5,037 bases of DNA from an uncultured Sphingomonadales bacterium (lineage in GTDB: Bacteria > Pseudomonadota > Alphaproteobacteria > Sphingomonadales > Sphingomonadaceae), in the NCBI GenBank assembly GCA_937898525.1, contig CALCBC010000095.1:1-5037 (forward strand), given 5' to 3'. The position numbers and the translations under genes were made by a program. The notes beneath the pieces were generated by a model, which saw only the letters and a program-made list of their open reading frames with translations, did not search any database and was not told the DNA's origin. Positions 1 through 5,037 of this stretch are shown here, piece by piece. Position 1 is the first letter of the stretch. The number at the start of each line of letters is the position of its first letter.

Positions 1-192
1 CGGCGCTCCTCGCTGAGCGAGTCCGGCAACCAGATTGGCACTCCAGGTCGTCCCGCGGGCATGGACGATGACTGCGTGAACGTCGTCCAGCGCGACGCGC
101 CCGACCTCTTCGTGTTCGGACTCGACCACCAGGAACCCGCGGTGAATCGAAAGGTGGCGACCGTCGGTGGCGATGTCCACAATTCGGTCCAT
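1..192 (-). CDS. cas1: CRISPR-associated endonuclease Cas1, type II-C (5' part only)
   Basis: Cas1 is the integrase subunit of the Cas1-Cas2 complex that inserts new spacers into the CRISPR array. Only the first 64 codons are here; the frame is open to the window edge. I translated it by hand. It begins MDRIVDIATDGRHLSIHRG and continues with a GRVALDDVHAVIVHA stretch and a GTTWSANLVAGLAQRGAP stretch. These match the N-terminal beta-sheet domain of type II Cas1 proteins (family knowledge). The catalytic Glu/His/Asp residues lie in the missing C-terminal part, so activity cannot be judged. The start at 192 is chosen because the Cas1-like frame begins there and an AGGA lies 8 bases upstream (201-204). 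Another ATG at 197-199 is out of frame. The gene starts 13 bases after the cas9 stop, so it is probably co-transcribed and translationally coupled with cas9. cas2 is expected next, outside the window. Confidence 0.93.
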   Translation of the reverse strand, partial: MDRIVDIATDGRHLSIHRGFLVVESEHEEVGRVALDDVHAVIVHARGTTWSANLVAGLAQRGAP

Positions 193-205
193 CCTGCATT
201 TCCTG

Positions 206-3200
206 TTACTCGCGCGGCCCCGGATCGAACACGCGGCCCAGCAGATCGACGCGAACTTGCCGGGCTTTCATCTTCTTGAGACTGTTGCCCTGAGCGTAAA
301 TGTACTTGAACGGGTCGACCTCGGGCGGAGCTGCATCGCGCGCTTTGAGTGCACCGGCCTCGTTGGCCGCGGCGAGAGCCAAGGTGCCGATCGTAGAGAA
401 CTTCACGACTCTCACGATCTCTCGCGGCCCTCCGTTTCGCTCGATGGCGATCAGGTCGTTTTGGCGAAGGCTGAGCACTTTCCGTGCTGCAGGATGCGGC
501 CGACGTTCTGAAGCTTGCGGCCTATGAGCATCGAACATCGAAACGATGTCATGCACCCATTTGCCGTCGGGCAATCGCCAGACGTCGTATCGCGCGTTCG
601 AATCCCCCTTGTAGGCCTTGTAGGCGCGACCCTCGCGGTCGCGGATCGCGATCACGTTGAGCGGCTCGCGTACCCGAACGCGGCGGATGCCTTTGAACAC
701 GGGATGCTCGCGGGCGAAACGGGCGAGCGCCTGCTCGAATTCTTTACCGGTGAGATCGCGGGTCGCGGTGTAGAGAGCGTCGCGCAGCGCCGTGTCCGGA
801 ATACGATCCGAAGCGGTCAGGTCGCCGGGCTTGAGGCTCATGAGAGGCACGCGGTGGACTACGATGGGAGTCTTTCCGTCCGCGGCGAATTCCCCGGTAA
901 AGCCATAGGCCGTGTCATTGTGCAGTCGCCCAGCGGTTACATCCCGGTCCTTCGAAGGACGGCGCTTGCGGCCATGATCGGCCTTGTGGCTGACGGTAAC
1001 GCGAGCCAGTCTTTCACCGAGCTCCTCGCGGAAACCCTGCCAGGGTTGCGGCAAGTCCTCGAACAGGCGGTCGAGATCCTTTGCCTCAGCCCGCGCGGCT
1101 GAGTGAGCGATCCGTTGCATCAGCCCGAGCGACGTTACGGCCGCCACTGCCGCGTCGATCGCATGGTGCCGATGATCGAGGCGGTTCTTCGGCGCGTTGC
1201 TATGTTCGTTCTCGACGAAGTTGTGATCGGGCAACAGGCTGTTCAAACCCCACAAGCGCCGCAGCATAGCGGTCATTCGGCCGGGAATGACGTCGACCCG
1301 ACCCGCGTCCGCGGTCGGATAAAGGCTACGCAAATACTTTCCTGCGATGCGCGAGAGGTATTGGGTGTCGGTGAGCTGGCGAGCGAGGAAGCCGCCGTCG
1401 CGTTCCATCCGCTCTATGGCGTCGGGAGCAAAACGCCACTGCTTCGATTTATGCAATCGGGCGACCTGGGCACTGATTGTCTCCCAGCGTTCGCTGTGCC
1501 CCCAGCACTGCCACGGCGTCTTGTTGCCCTTAATCCGATTGCAATTGCGATGTGCGACGACCTTGTTCCCCGGGCTGTCGTCGAGTGAGATGGAATACGG
1601 AATGATGTGGTCTACGTCTGCTTCGCCAGAGAACAGCTGGCGGATGCTGATGGGCTCGCCGCAATAGGGACAACGTCGGTCGAGCGGATTGGCGGGATTG
1701 AGTTCCTCCCACAACCGAAGAAGCATCCGGTTCGCACCCGTGTCGGCGAAGCCTTCCGCCGTGAGCTTCTTCCCGCGAGCAATCGCAGCCTCGGTGTCCT
1801 GCTTGATGCGTCTCTTGTGCTCGTCCTTCTGCTTTTCATTCAGCTTCAGCTCGCGCGCCAGTTCGACCACGATCTGGTCAGGGCGTCCGTGGACGGCGAT
1901 GATCGCGTTGACCAGCTTCTGGAGCTGCCGCAGGCCGATGTGAACAGTCGGATTAGTGATCTTGCCGTAGCGGCGCTCAAGTGGATCTCCGTACTCCTCC
2001 TTGCCCGGTGCAATCTCGCGCGTGAGAATTTCGCCATAATATGGCAGGCGCTCCAGCATCTGTCCGGTGCGATGGTCGCTGTGGTGGAAGCCGGCGGCTT
2101 CGGCGGCTTTGTCGTAGGTTACGACGTCGCCCTTGAGTGCGTCGAGCAGGCGCGTCGTCGCCGTCAGGCCGAACCGGCCGTAGCCTTCCGGCAGGCGTGC
2201 TCCGGCGACGGCTTCGGCTCTCTCCGGATCGAGTCCATATTCCGCCTGTAGCCATTGGTGCAGGGCGTCGGGATCTTCCTCGTTCCGTAACCGCTCGATG
2301 ATCCGCACTTGCTCGTCGAGAGAGAAATGCAGCCAGCGGCTCCCAAAGCGCTTTTTGTCGCCCAGCTCGGCTCGGACTTCGTCTCCAATCAGGTCCTTGC
2401 GGTTCTCGCTCTCCTTGTTGAAGCGCTCACCTTCGCCGAGCCTGATGACCTTGGCTAGTGACTGGAAGCTGACTTTCCTCTTGTCCTGAAGTTTGAGGAT
2501 CAATGCGTCGCGCTCGTCGCGCGTGAGCGACCTTTCGACTGCACCGGCCGAGACGATGCGGAGCTGGTTCACCTCCTCGTAGAGGCGACGTTGCTGGAAT
2601 AGCGGATGCGCCTTGGGCAGTCGCCGCTCGTCGGAGGGCACGCCGGCCAGACCGGCGAACGTGCAGTAGCCCACTTCCTGTTCTTTCAGCGGACGCTGGA
2701 AGAACAGGATGCGATGGAGCGCGGCACGTGCGGCGTCGGTGAGAAGTTCCGGATGGTGCTTCGCCTGCTCTTCCCAAATGCGAGCAAACTCATACTCGAC
2801 ATGGCGGCGCAGCGGATAGAAGTCATATTCCTGATTCTGGCTGCTGAGGCGCACGCGCTTGACCTGACGGTCGGCCAGGAATTCGCCGAGCGTGTCGGCC
2901 CCGGCCTCGGCCATCGCTTGGTCTAGCGCTTTGGCGCCACCCGCTATCTTCCCTTCCTCCCCGGATTTCGCCTTTCGTTCGGCCTTGCGATTGGACTTGA
3001 AACCTCGCCTCTGGTTGAGGTGGAACAGCGCCCGACCTATCTCGTAGGGCTCGAGCGTTTCGTACAACGCGCGCTTGCGCAGCGTGTAAGGGTCTCGCTC
3101 GGCGACTAGTCGAGCCTGATCGGCGTCGGCAGGCAGTAGTCCGTGCGCGACCAAGGTCTTAAGAAAGGCTGTGCGCCTTCCGAGGTAGCGGTCGCGTCGG

Positions 3201-3367
3201 CGCCGCATCGCTCGTGCGGCGCGCCTGTCGACTGCCAGCGACGTGCCAGACTTGGGATCGCGTCCGTCGCTGAAGATACGCACGCCAATGTCAACAATGC
3301 GTCTGTCGTCTTCGATCAGGCACCAACCGATACTGTTGGTGCCGATGTCGAGGCCAAGTCTTCTCAT
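206..3367 (-). CDS. cas9: CRISPR-associated endonuclease Cas9, type II-C, 1053 aa
   Basis: Cas9 is the RNA-guided effector that cuts both strands of target DNA when loaded with crRNA and tracrRNA. The RuvC-I motif LGLDIGTNSIGW has catalytic D7. An arginine-rich bridge helix follows at about 45-75 (RRAARAMRRRRDR). A compact REC lobe runs to about 480. RuvC-II has E502 (IVVELARE). The HNH domain, about 510-660, carries DVDHIIP (D584, D586, H587) and N610 in NCNRIKGNKTP. RuvC-III has H735 and D738 (RHHAIDAA). From about 790 come the WED and PAM-interacting parts, with SHKADHG and LHNDTAYG motifs and a C-terminal RQVRVDLLGRVFDPG motif seen in alphaproteobacterial Cas9s. The length is normal for II-C. 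All catalytic residues are intact. The start is supported by a strong AGGAGG (3373-3378) five bases upstream. No convincing promoter was found on this strand. HNH also has a C566/C569/H606/C609 set that may bind zinc. The PAM cannot be read from sequence. Base composition is less GC-rich than the gene at 3781. Confidence 0.98.
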   Translation of the reverse strand: MRRLGLDIGTNSIGWCLIEDDRRIVDIGVRIFSDGRDPKSGTSLAVDRRAARAMRRRRDRYLGRRTAFLKTLVAHGLLPADADQARLVAERDPYTLRKRALYETLEPYEIGRALFHLNQRRGFKSNRKAERKAKSGEEGKIAGGAKALDQAMAEAGADTLGEFLADRQVKRVRLSSQNQEYDFYPLRRHVEYEFARIWEEQAKHHPELLTDAARAALHRILFFQRPLKEQEVGYCTFAGLAGVPSDERRLPKAHPLFQQRRLYEEVNQLRIVSAGAVERSLTRDERDALILKLQDKRKVSFQSLAKVIRLGEGERFNKESENRKDLIGDEVRAELGDKKRFGSRWLHFSLDEQVRIIERLRNEEDPDALHQWLQAEYGLDPERAEAVAGARLPEGYGRFGLTATTRLLDALKGDVVTYDKAAEAAGFHHSDHRTGQMLERLPYYGEILTREIAPGKEEYGDPLERRYGKITNPTVHIGLRQLQKLVNAIIAVHGRPDQIVVELARELKLNEKQKDEHKRRIKQDTEAAIARGKKLTAEGFADTGANRMLLRLWEELNPANPLDRRCPYCGEPISIRQLFSGEADVDHIIPYSISLDDSPGNKVVAHRNCNRIKGNKTPWQCWGHSERWETISAQVARLHKSKQWRFAPDAIERMERDGGFLARQLTDTQYLSRIAGKYLRSLYPTADAGRVDVIPGRMTAMLRRLWGLNSLLPDHNFVENEHSNAPKNRLDHRHHAIDAAVAAVTSLGLMQRIAHSAARAEAKDLDRLFEDLPQPWQGFREELGERLARVTVSHKADHGRKRRPSKDRDVTAGRLHNDTAYGFTGEFAADGKTPIVVHRVPLMSLKPGDLTASDRIPDTALRDALYTATRDLTGKEFEQALARFAREHPVFKGIRRVRVREPLNVIAIRDREGRAYKAYKGDSNARYDVWRLPDGKWVHDIVSMFDAHRPQASERRPHPAARKVLSLRQNDLIAIERNGGPREIVRVVKFSTIGTLALAAANEAGALKARDAAPPEVDPFKYIYAQGNSLKKMKARQVRVDLLGRVFDPGPRE

Positions 3368-3413
3368 GTCCCCCTCCTAGCGTCATTCTGCCAAGAGGGA
3401 GCTCGCTGCACAA

Positions 3414-3442
3414 TTGACATTCTGCGTCGGACGATACATTAT
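3414..3442 (+). promoter_or_regulatory. Predicted sigma-70-type promoter of the tracrRNA
   Basis: A perfect -35 box TTGACA (3414-3419) is followed by exactly 17 bases and a -10 box CATTAT (3437-3442), which matches TATAAT at four of six positions. A start near 3449 would put the 5' end of the RNA at the beginning of the predicted anti-repeat. The promoter faces away from cas9 and lies 47 bases from its start codon, so the two transcription units share this short region. Confidence 0.72.
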
Positions 3443-3448
3443 GGGCGC

Positions 3449-3526
3449 GTTCAGAAATCGCGGGCCAGCTGTTAACAAGCAGCTTGACTGCACCAAATAA
3501 GGGCGGAGCTACGGCTCCGCCTTTTC
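3449..3526 (+). ncRNA. Predicted tracrRNA of the type II-C system, about 78 nt
   Basis: tracrRNA pairs with the repeat portion of pre-crRNA and anchors it in Cas9. The call rests on position and architecture: the segment sits directly upstream of cas9 on the opposite strand, has its own promoter, codes for nothing, and ends in a strong intrinsic terminator. The 5' part, about 3449-3475 (GTTCAGAAATCGCGGGCCAG and on), is the likely anti-repeat. It resembles the AAATCG-plus-GC-rich anti-repeats of alphaproteobacterial II-C systems as I remember them. A small nexus-like hairpin follows (GCAG 3479-3482 with CTGC 3488-3491, loop CTTGA). CAAG with CTTG (3476-3479/3483-3486) is a competing fold. An A-rich linker (3495-3500) leads into the terminator stem. 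The CRISPR array is outside the window, so pairing with the repeat is untested. The start is inferred from the promoter and could differ by several bases. An unrelated small RNA is the alternative. Confidence 0.75.
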
Positions 3527-3530
3527 TGTT
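3499..3530 (+). terminator. Intrinsic terminator of the tracrRNA
   Basis: GGCGGAGC (3502-3509) pairs perfectly with GCTCCGCC (3514-3521) across a TACG loop. In RNA this is a C(UACG)G loop, a member of the very stable UNCG tetraloop class. The stem can grow by three pairs, AAG (3499-3501) with TTT (3522-3524). A run of four T and then CTGTT follows on the plus strand, which gives the direction. In II-C tracrRNAs the terminator stem is usually also the last Cas9-bound hairpin. Confidence 0.88.
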
Positions 3531-3583
3531 CAGGGGCGTGTTCCGATCCTTCCGATTGATTGGCTTGGTGCTCTGTCCAGACT

Positions 3584-3601
3584 CGAGTGAGCGATCACTC
3601 G
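3584..3601. other. Perfect 7-bp hairpin with GNRA-type loop
   Basis: CGAGTGA (3584-3590) and TCACTCG (3595-3601) are exact inverse complements around GCGA, which in plus-strand RNA is a GNRA tetraloop. There is no T-run after it, so it is not a normal terminator. It lies about 60 bases past the tracrRNA terminator in non-coding sequence. It could be an operator-like palindrome or part of an undescribed transcript. No function can be assigned. Confidence 0.45.
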
Positions 3602-3645
3602 GTCAAGGTCGAGCAACATGCTGTAACTCAGTTTGCGCGGGGGTG

Positions 3646-3705
3646 CCCCTCCAACATCCGCTGCGCGGATGGCCCCAACCTTGAGCGGATCCCCGCCTAC
3701 GCGGG
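3646..3705. repeat. REP-like bipartite hairpin element, copy 1
   Basis: The element has two hairpins. The first follows CCCCTCCA (3646-3653): CATCCGC (3655-3661), loop TGC, GCGGATG (3665-3671). The second is CCCGC (3692-3696), loop CTAC, GCGGG (3701-3705), inside the motif ATCCCCGC at 3689-3696. The same two modules, in the same order and with similar spacing, recur at 4791-4848. That pattern fits a dispersed extragenic palindromic repeat of the kind common in GC-rich alphaproteobacterial genomes. It lies between the CRISPR locus and the next gene. Confidence 0.7.
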
Positions 3706-3722
3706 TCCGGGGAGGTTCCGCC

Positions 3723-3751
3723 TTGTTCGGTGGGCGGGGGCTCGCTTATGG
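3723..3751 (+). promoter_or_regulatory. Weak candidate promoter for the membrane protein gene
   Basis: TTGTTC (3723-3728) and TTATGG (3746-3751) are separated by 17 bases and lie 29 bases before the start codon at 3781. Both boxes deviate from consensus. This is the best pair I could find in the region, not a confident call. Confidence 0.25.
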
Positions 3752-3780
3752 GTCGCCGTTTGCTGACAGGGGGGTAGGCA

Positions 3781-4758
3781 ATGATCCGGGATTTCTTCGA
3801 GTGGTTCGTGCAGTTCCTCGGGTTCGCGCCGGACCCGCGGGCGGAAGTGTTTCCGTTTGCCTCGCAGCTGATCCTGGCGACGTTCGCGGCGGTGCTGGCG
3901 TGGCTGCTGGTCCACAACGGCCAGCGGCGGGCGGCGCAGGAGGCACGGCGGCTGGAGCGGGCGCGGTTCCTGCACGAGCTCGACGCGGAATACGCCGAGC
4001 TGATGGCGCGGCGCTGCGTGGCCAAGGGGAAGTTCGCCGACAAGACGCCCAACGAGCGGGTCGACGTCGACGAGAACAAGCTGTGGCTGTTCGAGTATGC
4101 GCTGACCGAAGCTGTCGTGTGGTTCGAGAAGCCGCGGGTCTGCGATCCCGGCAACCCGAGCTCGCCGCGGCGGTACATCTACGTCAACGGCGCGCGCCAC
4201 CTGGAGGTGGCCGAGGGAGTCTCGATCGATACGCTGACGCTGCACCGGGCGCTCGCCTGGTCCAGCCGGGCGGCCAACGGCCTGCGGGCGCGAATCATCG
4301 ACCCGACCGACGTGCTCAACATGTGGCGCCACATCCTGCCGCTGGCCAAGAACCGGCGCTTCCAGTTCCTCGCCGCGTTCTTCGGAGTCTCGCAGCCGGT
4401 CGGGCTCGCGGACGAGCAGGCGCGGCCGCTGGGCGAGCTGTTCGCAAACCTGTTTCGTCGGAGCCCGGTCCGCCGCGGCGTTCCCGCCAATTGGTCGGGC
4501 GACATCGCCCCGCTCTACGTGCTGGTGCGGACCGTGATCGCCGAGGCTCTCGCCCAGGGACGGCGCGAAGTGCTTGACTACGCCCGCCTGATCCAACGGC
4601 CGGCCGGAGTTCGCCTCGATCCCGACCCCAAACGCTCCGCGCTGCCGCTCGATGAGATCGTGCTCAGGGGATTGTTCAACCTCAAGGACTTGCTCGAGAA
4701 AGACCTCAAGGAAGCGGAGCCAGCCGAAAATCGGGCGGGCGAGGCCGGACGCGCGTGA
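3781..4758 (+). CDS. Hypothetical single-pass membrane protein, 325 aa
   Basis: I do not recognise this family. The product has a short aromatic N-terminus (MIRDFFEWFVQFLGF). One clear hydrophobic segment spans about residues 25-45 (QLILATFAAVLAWLLV at its core). A long, strongly charged helical stretch follows at about 48-80, rich in Arg, Glu and Ala. The rest, about 90-325, appears soluble, with many Trp and Phe residues and a Glu/Lys-rich tail from about 302 (LKDLLEKDLKEAE). Arginines directly after the hydrophobic segment favour a cytoplasmic C-terminal domain. There is no signal peptidase site and no enzyme motif that I can see. The start is firm: AGGGGGG (3768-3774) lies six bases upstream and an in-frame TAG is at 3775-3777. 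The gene is very GC-rich and keeps a coding-like third-position bias. It stands alone, flanked on both sides by copies of a REP-like repeat. No link to CRISPR function is visible. Confidence 0.88.
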   Translation: MIRDFFEWFVQFLGFAPDPRAEVFPFASQLILATFAAVLAWLLVHNGQRRAAQEARRLERARFLHELDAEYAELMARRCVAKGKFADKTPNERVDVDENKLWLFEYALTEAVVWFEKPRVCDPGNPSSPRRYIYVNGARHLEVAEGVSIDTLTLHRALAWSSRAANGLRARIIDPTDVLNMWRHILPLAKNRRFQFLAAFFGVSQPVGLADEQARPLGELFANLFRRSPVRRGVPANWSGDIAPLYVLVRTVIAEALAQGRREVLDYARLIQRPAGVRLDPDPKRSALPLDEIVLRGLFNLKDLLEKDLKEAEPAENRAGEAGRA

Positions 4759-4790
4759 CCGAGGCGTTGCGGCGGGGGCGGGCTGGAAGA

Positions 4791-4848
4791 CCCCTCCACC
4801 ACCCCGCTGCGCGGGGCGGTCCCCCTCCCCATCCCCGCTTTCGCGGGG
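4791..4848. repeat. REP-like bipartite hairpin element, copy 2
   Basis: CCCCTCCA (4791-4798) precedes a hairpin CCCCGC (4802-4807), loop TGC, GCGGGG (4811-4816). A second hairpin CCCCGC (4833-4838), loop TTTC, GCGGGG (4843-4848) lies in the same ATCCCCGC context as copy 1 at 3646-3705. The second-hairpin motif of 17 bases (4831-4847) matches copy 1 (3689-3705) at 15 positions. In the first hairpin the stem bases differ between copies but stay paired. It sits 32 bases after the stop of the upstream gene and might also slow or end transcription, though no T-run follows. Confidence 0.7.
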
Positions 4849-4866
4849 AAAGGGAAGATCTCTCGG

Positions 4867-4881
4867 GAACCATATAGGTTC
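4867..4881. promoter_or_regulatory. Operator-like inverted repeat GAACC-N5-GGTTC
   Basis: GAACC (4867-4871) and GGTTC (4877-4881) are exact inverse complements around an ATATA centre. The site ends six bases before the TTGACA box of the downstream gene. Two five-base half-sites with an AT-rich centre next to a promoter are typical of a dimeric regulator's binding site. The regulator is unknown, and five-base arms can arise by chance. Confidence 0.35.
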
Positions 4882-4887
4882 ATACTC

Positions 4888-4916
4888 TTGACATCGTGCC
4901 GCTGATGTGGCACATA
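4888..4916 (+). promoter_or_regulatory. Candidate promoter with interleaved inverted repeats
   Basis: TTGACA (4888-4893) is a perfect -35 box. With a 17-base spacer the -10 would be CACATA (4911-4916), a poor match. Between and across the boxes lie two interleaved inverted repeats: ACATC (4891-4895) with GATGT (4904-4908), and GTGCC (4896-4900) with GGCAC (4909-4913). The weak -10 together with dyad symmetry would suit a regulated promoter for the gene at 4965. Confidence 0.4.
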
Positions 4917-4964
4917 GCGTGAACGCTGGCTTTGGTGTGCCGGCGGTTCGAGAGGCAATCCGAC

Positions 4965-5037
4965 ATGGCGGGATTACGGGACGCGCCGCGGTGGCGGCGG
5001 GTGTTTCTGCGCGAGCTGGCGCGGAGCGGGAATGTCG
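4965..5037 (+). CDS. N-terminus of a possible HTH / terminase-small-subunit-like protein (partial)
   Basis: Only 24 codons and one further base are in the window; the reading frame runs off the right edge. The peptide begins MAGLRDAPRWRRVFLRELAR and ends SGNV. A short basic helix with RWRRVFLRELARSGNV is the kind of opening I associate with small proteins that go on to an AAxxAGV-type helix-turn-helix, often annotated as phage terminase small subunits in alphaproteobacteria. That is recognition of a pattern, and the deciding region is not visible. The start is supported by GAGAGG (4950-4955), nine bases upstream, and a candidate promoter at 4888-4916. If it is phage-related, a terminase large subunit gene should follow. 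Confidence 0.55.
   Translation, partial: MAGLRDAPRWRRVFLRELARSGNV

Noticed and set aside
515..2251. Several plus-strand open frames of 100-214 codons inside cas9
   Set aside because: They are antisense shadows of cas9, which is supported over its full length by catalytic motifs. None has a recognisable product or a convincing start.
3420..3444. CATAAT on the minus strand as the -10 box of a cas9 promoter
   Set aside because: It overlaps the tracrRNA -10 box in reverse, but no acceptable -35 lies 15-19 bases upstream on that strand.
3575..3640. Possible tRNA or tRNA fragment around the hairpin at 3584
   Set aside because: There is no acceptor stem, no GGTTCGA-type T-loop and no cloverleaf that can be drawn.
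3646..3705. Repeated GC-rich palindromes as a CRISPR array
   Set aside because: There are only two hairpin modules, unequal in sequence, with no constant repeat length and no regular spacers. They also recur singly at 4791-4848, which fits REP-like elements.
3633..4577. 314-codon open frame on the plus strand in another frame
   Set aside because: It runs through both the REP-like repeat and the real gene, and its product is low-complexity Arg/Gly/Ala sequence, as expected from an out-of-frame reading of GC-rich coding DNA.
3697..4596. 299-codon open frame on the minus strand opposite the membrane protein gene
   Set aside because: It is an antisense shadow of a very GC-rich gene. It is rich in Arg, Pro, Gly and Gln, has no credible domain, and the plus-strand frame has a strong ribosome site, a sensible hydrophobic segment and a coding-like composition.
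4866..4891. EcfG-type general stress promoter, GGAAC near 4866
   Set aside because: The alphaproteobacterial EcfG consensus needs a CGTT box 16-17 bases downstream. The bases there read CTTG/TTGA, so only the -35 half matches.
4908..4924. TGGCAC as the -24 element of a sigma-54 promoter
   Set aside because: The required TTGC-type -12 element is missing at the proper distance; the bases there read GTGA.

Overview
The window is GC-rich bacterial DNA holding one end of a type II-C CRISPR-Cas locus and the chromosomal genes next to it. An alphaproteobacterium is most likely, possibly a sphingomonad. This rests on the style of the Cas9 and Cas1 sequences, the GC-rich REP-like hairpins between genes, and the character of the two right-hand genes. 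It is an inference from recognition, not from a database search.

Left part (1-3367, minus strand): the first 64 codons of cas1 run off the left edge. They are preceded by a complete cas9 of 1053 codons, with only 13 bases between the two genes, so they form a cas9-cas1 operon. cas2 and the CRISPR array would be expected beyond position 1; neither is in the window. All RuvC and HNH catalytic residues are present in Cas9, so it looks like an active nuclease.

Middle (3368-3780, no protein gene): divergent from cas9, the plus strand has a good promoter (TTGACA, 17 bases, CATTAT) and then about 78 bases ending in a strong intrinsic terminator. The transcript reads like a compact tracrRNA: anti-repeat, small nexus-like hairpin, A-rich linker, terminator stem with a UACG loop. 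To its right are a GNRA-capped hairpin, a two-hairpin REP-like element and a weak candidate promoter for the next gene.

Right part (3781-5037, plus strand): a 325-codon gene for a single-pass membrane protein of unknown function is followed by a second copy of the REP-like element. Next comes a 116-base regulatory region with two inverted-repeat patterns around a TTGACA box. The window ends with the first 24 codons of a gene that resembles small HTH or terminase-small-subunit-like proteins.

How the parts work together: the short RNA from 3449 would pair with the repeat part of the crRNA precursor and load it onto Cas9, which then cuts invading DNA. Cas1, with an unseen Cas2, would acquire spacers. 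The right-hand genes have no visible link to the CRISPR system. A 60-base line of the membrane-protein gene (4381-4440) is 77% G+C against 60% for a line in cas9 (2281-2340), both counted by hand, which fits a horizontally acquired defence locus inserted next to resident chromosome.
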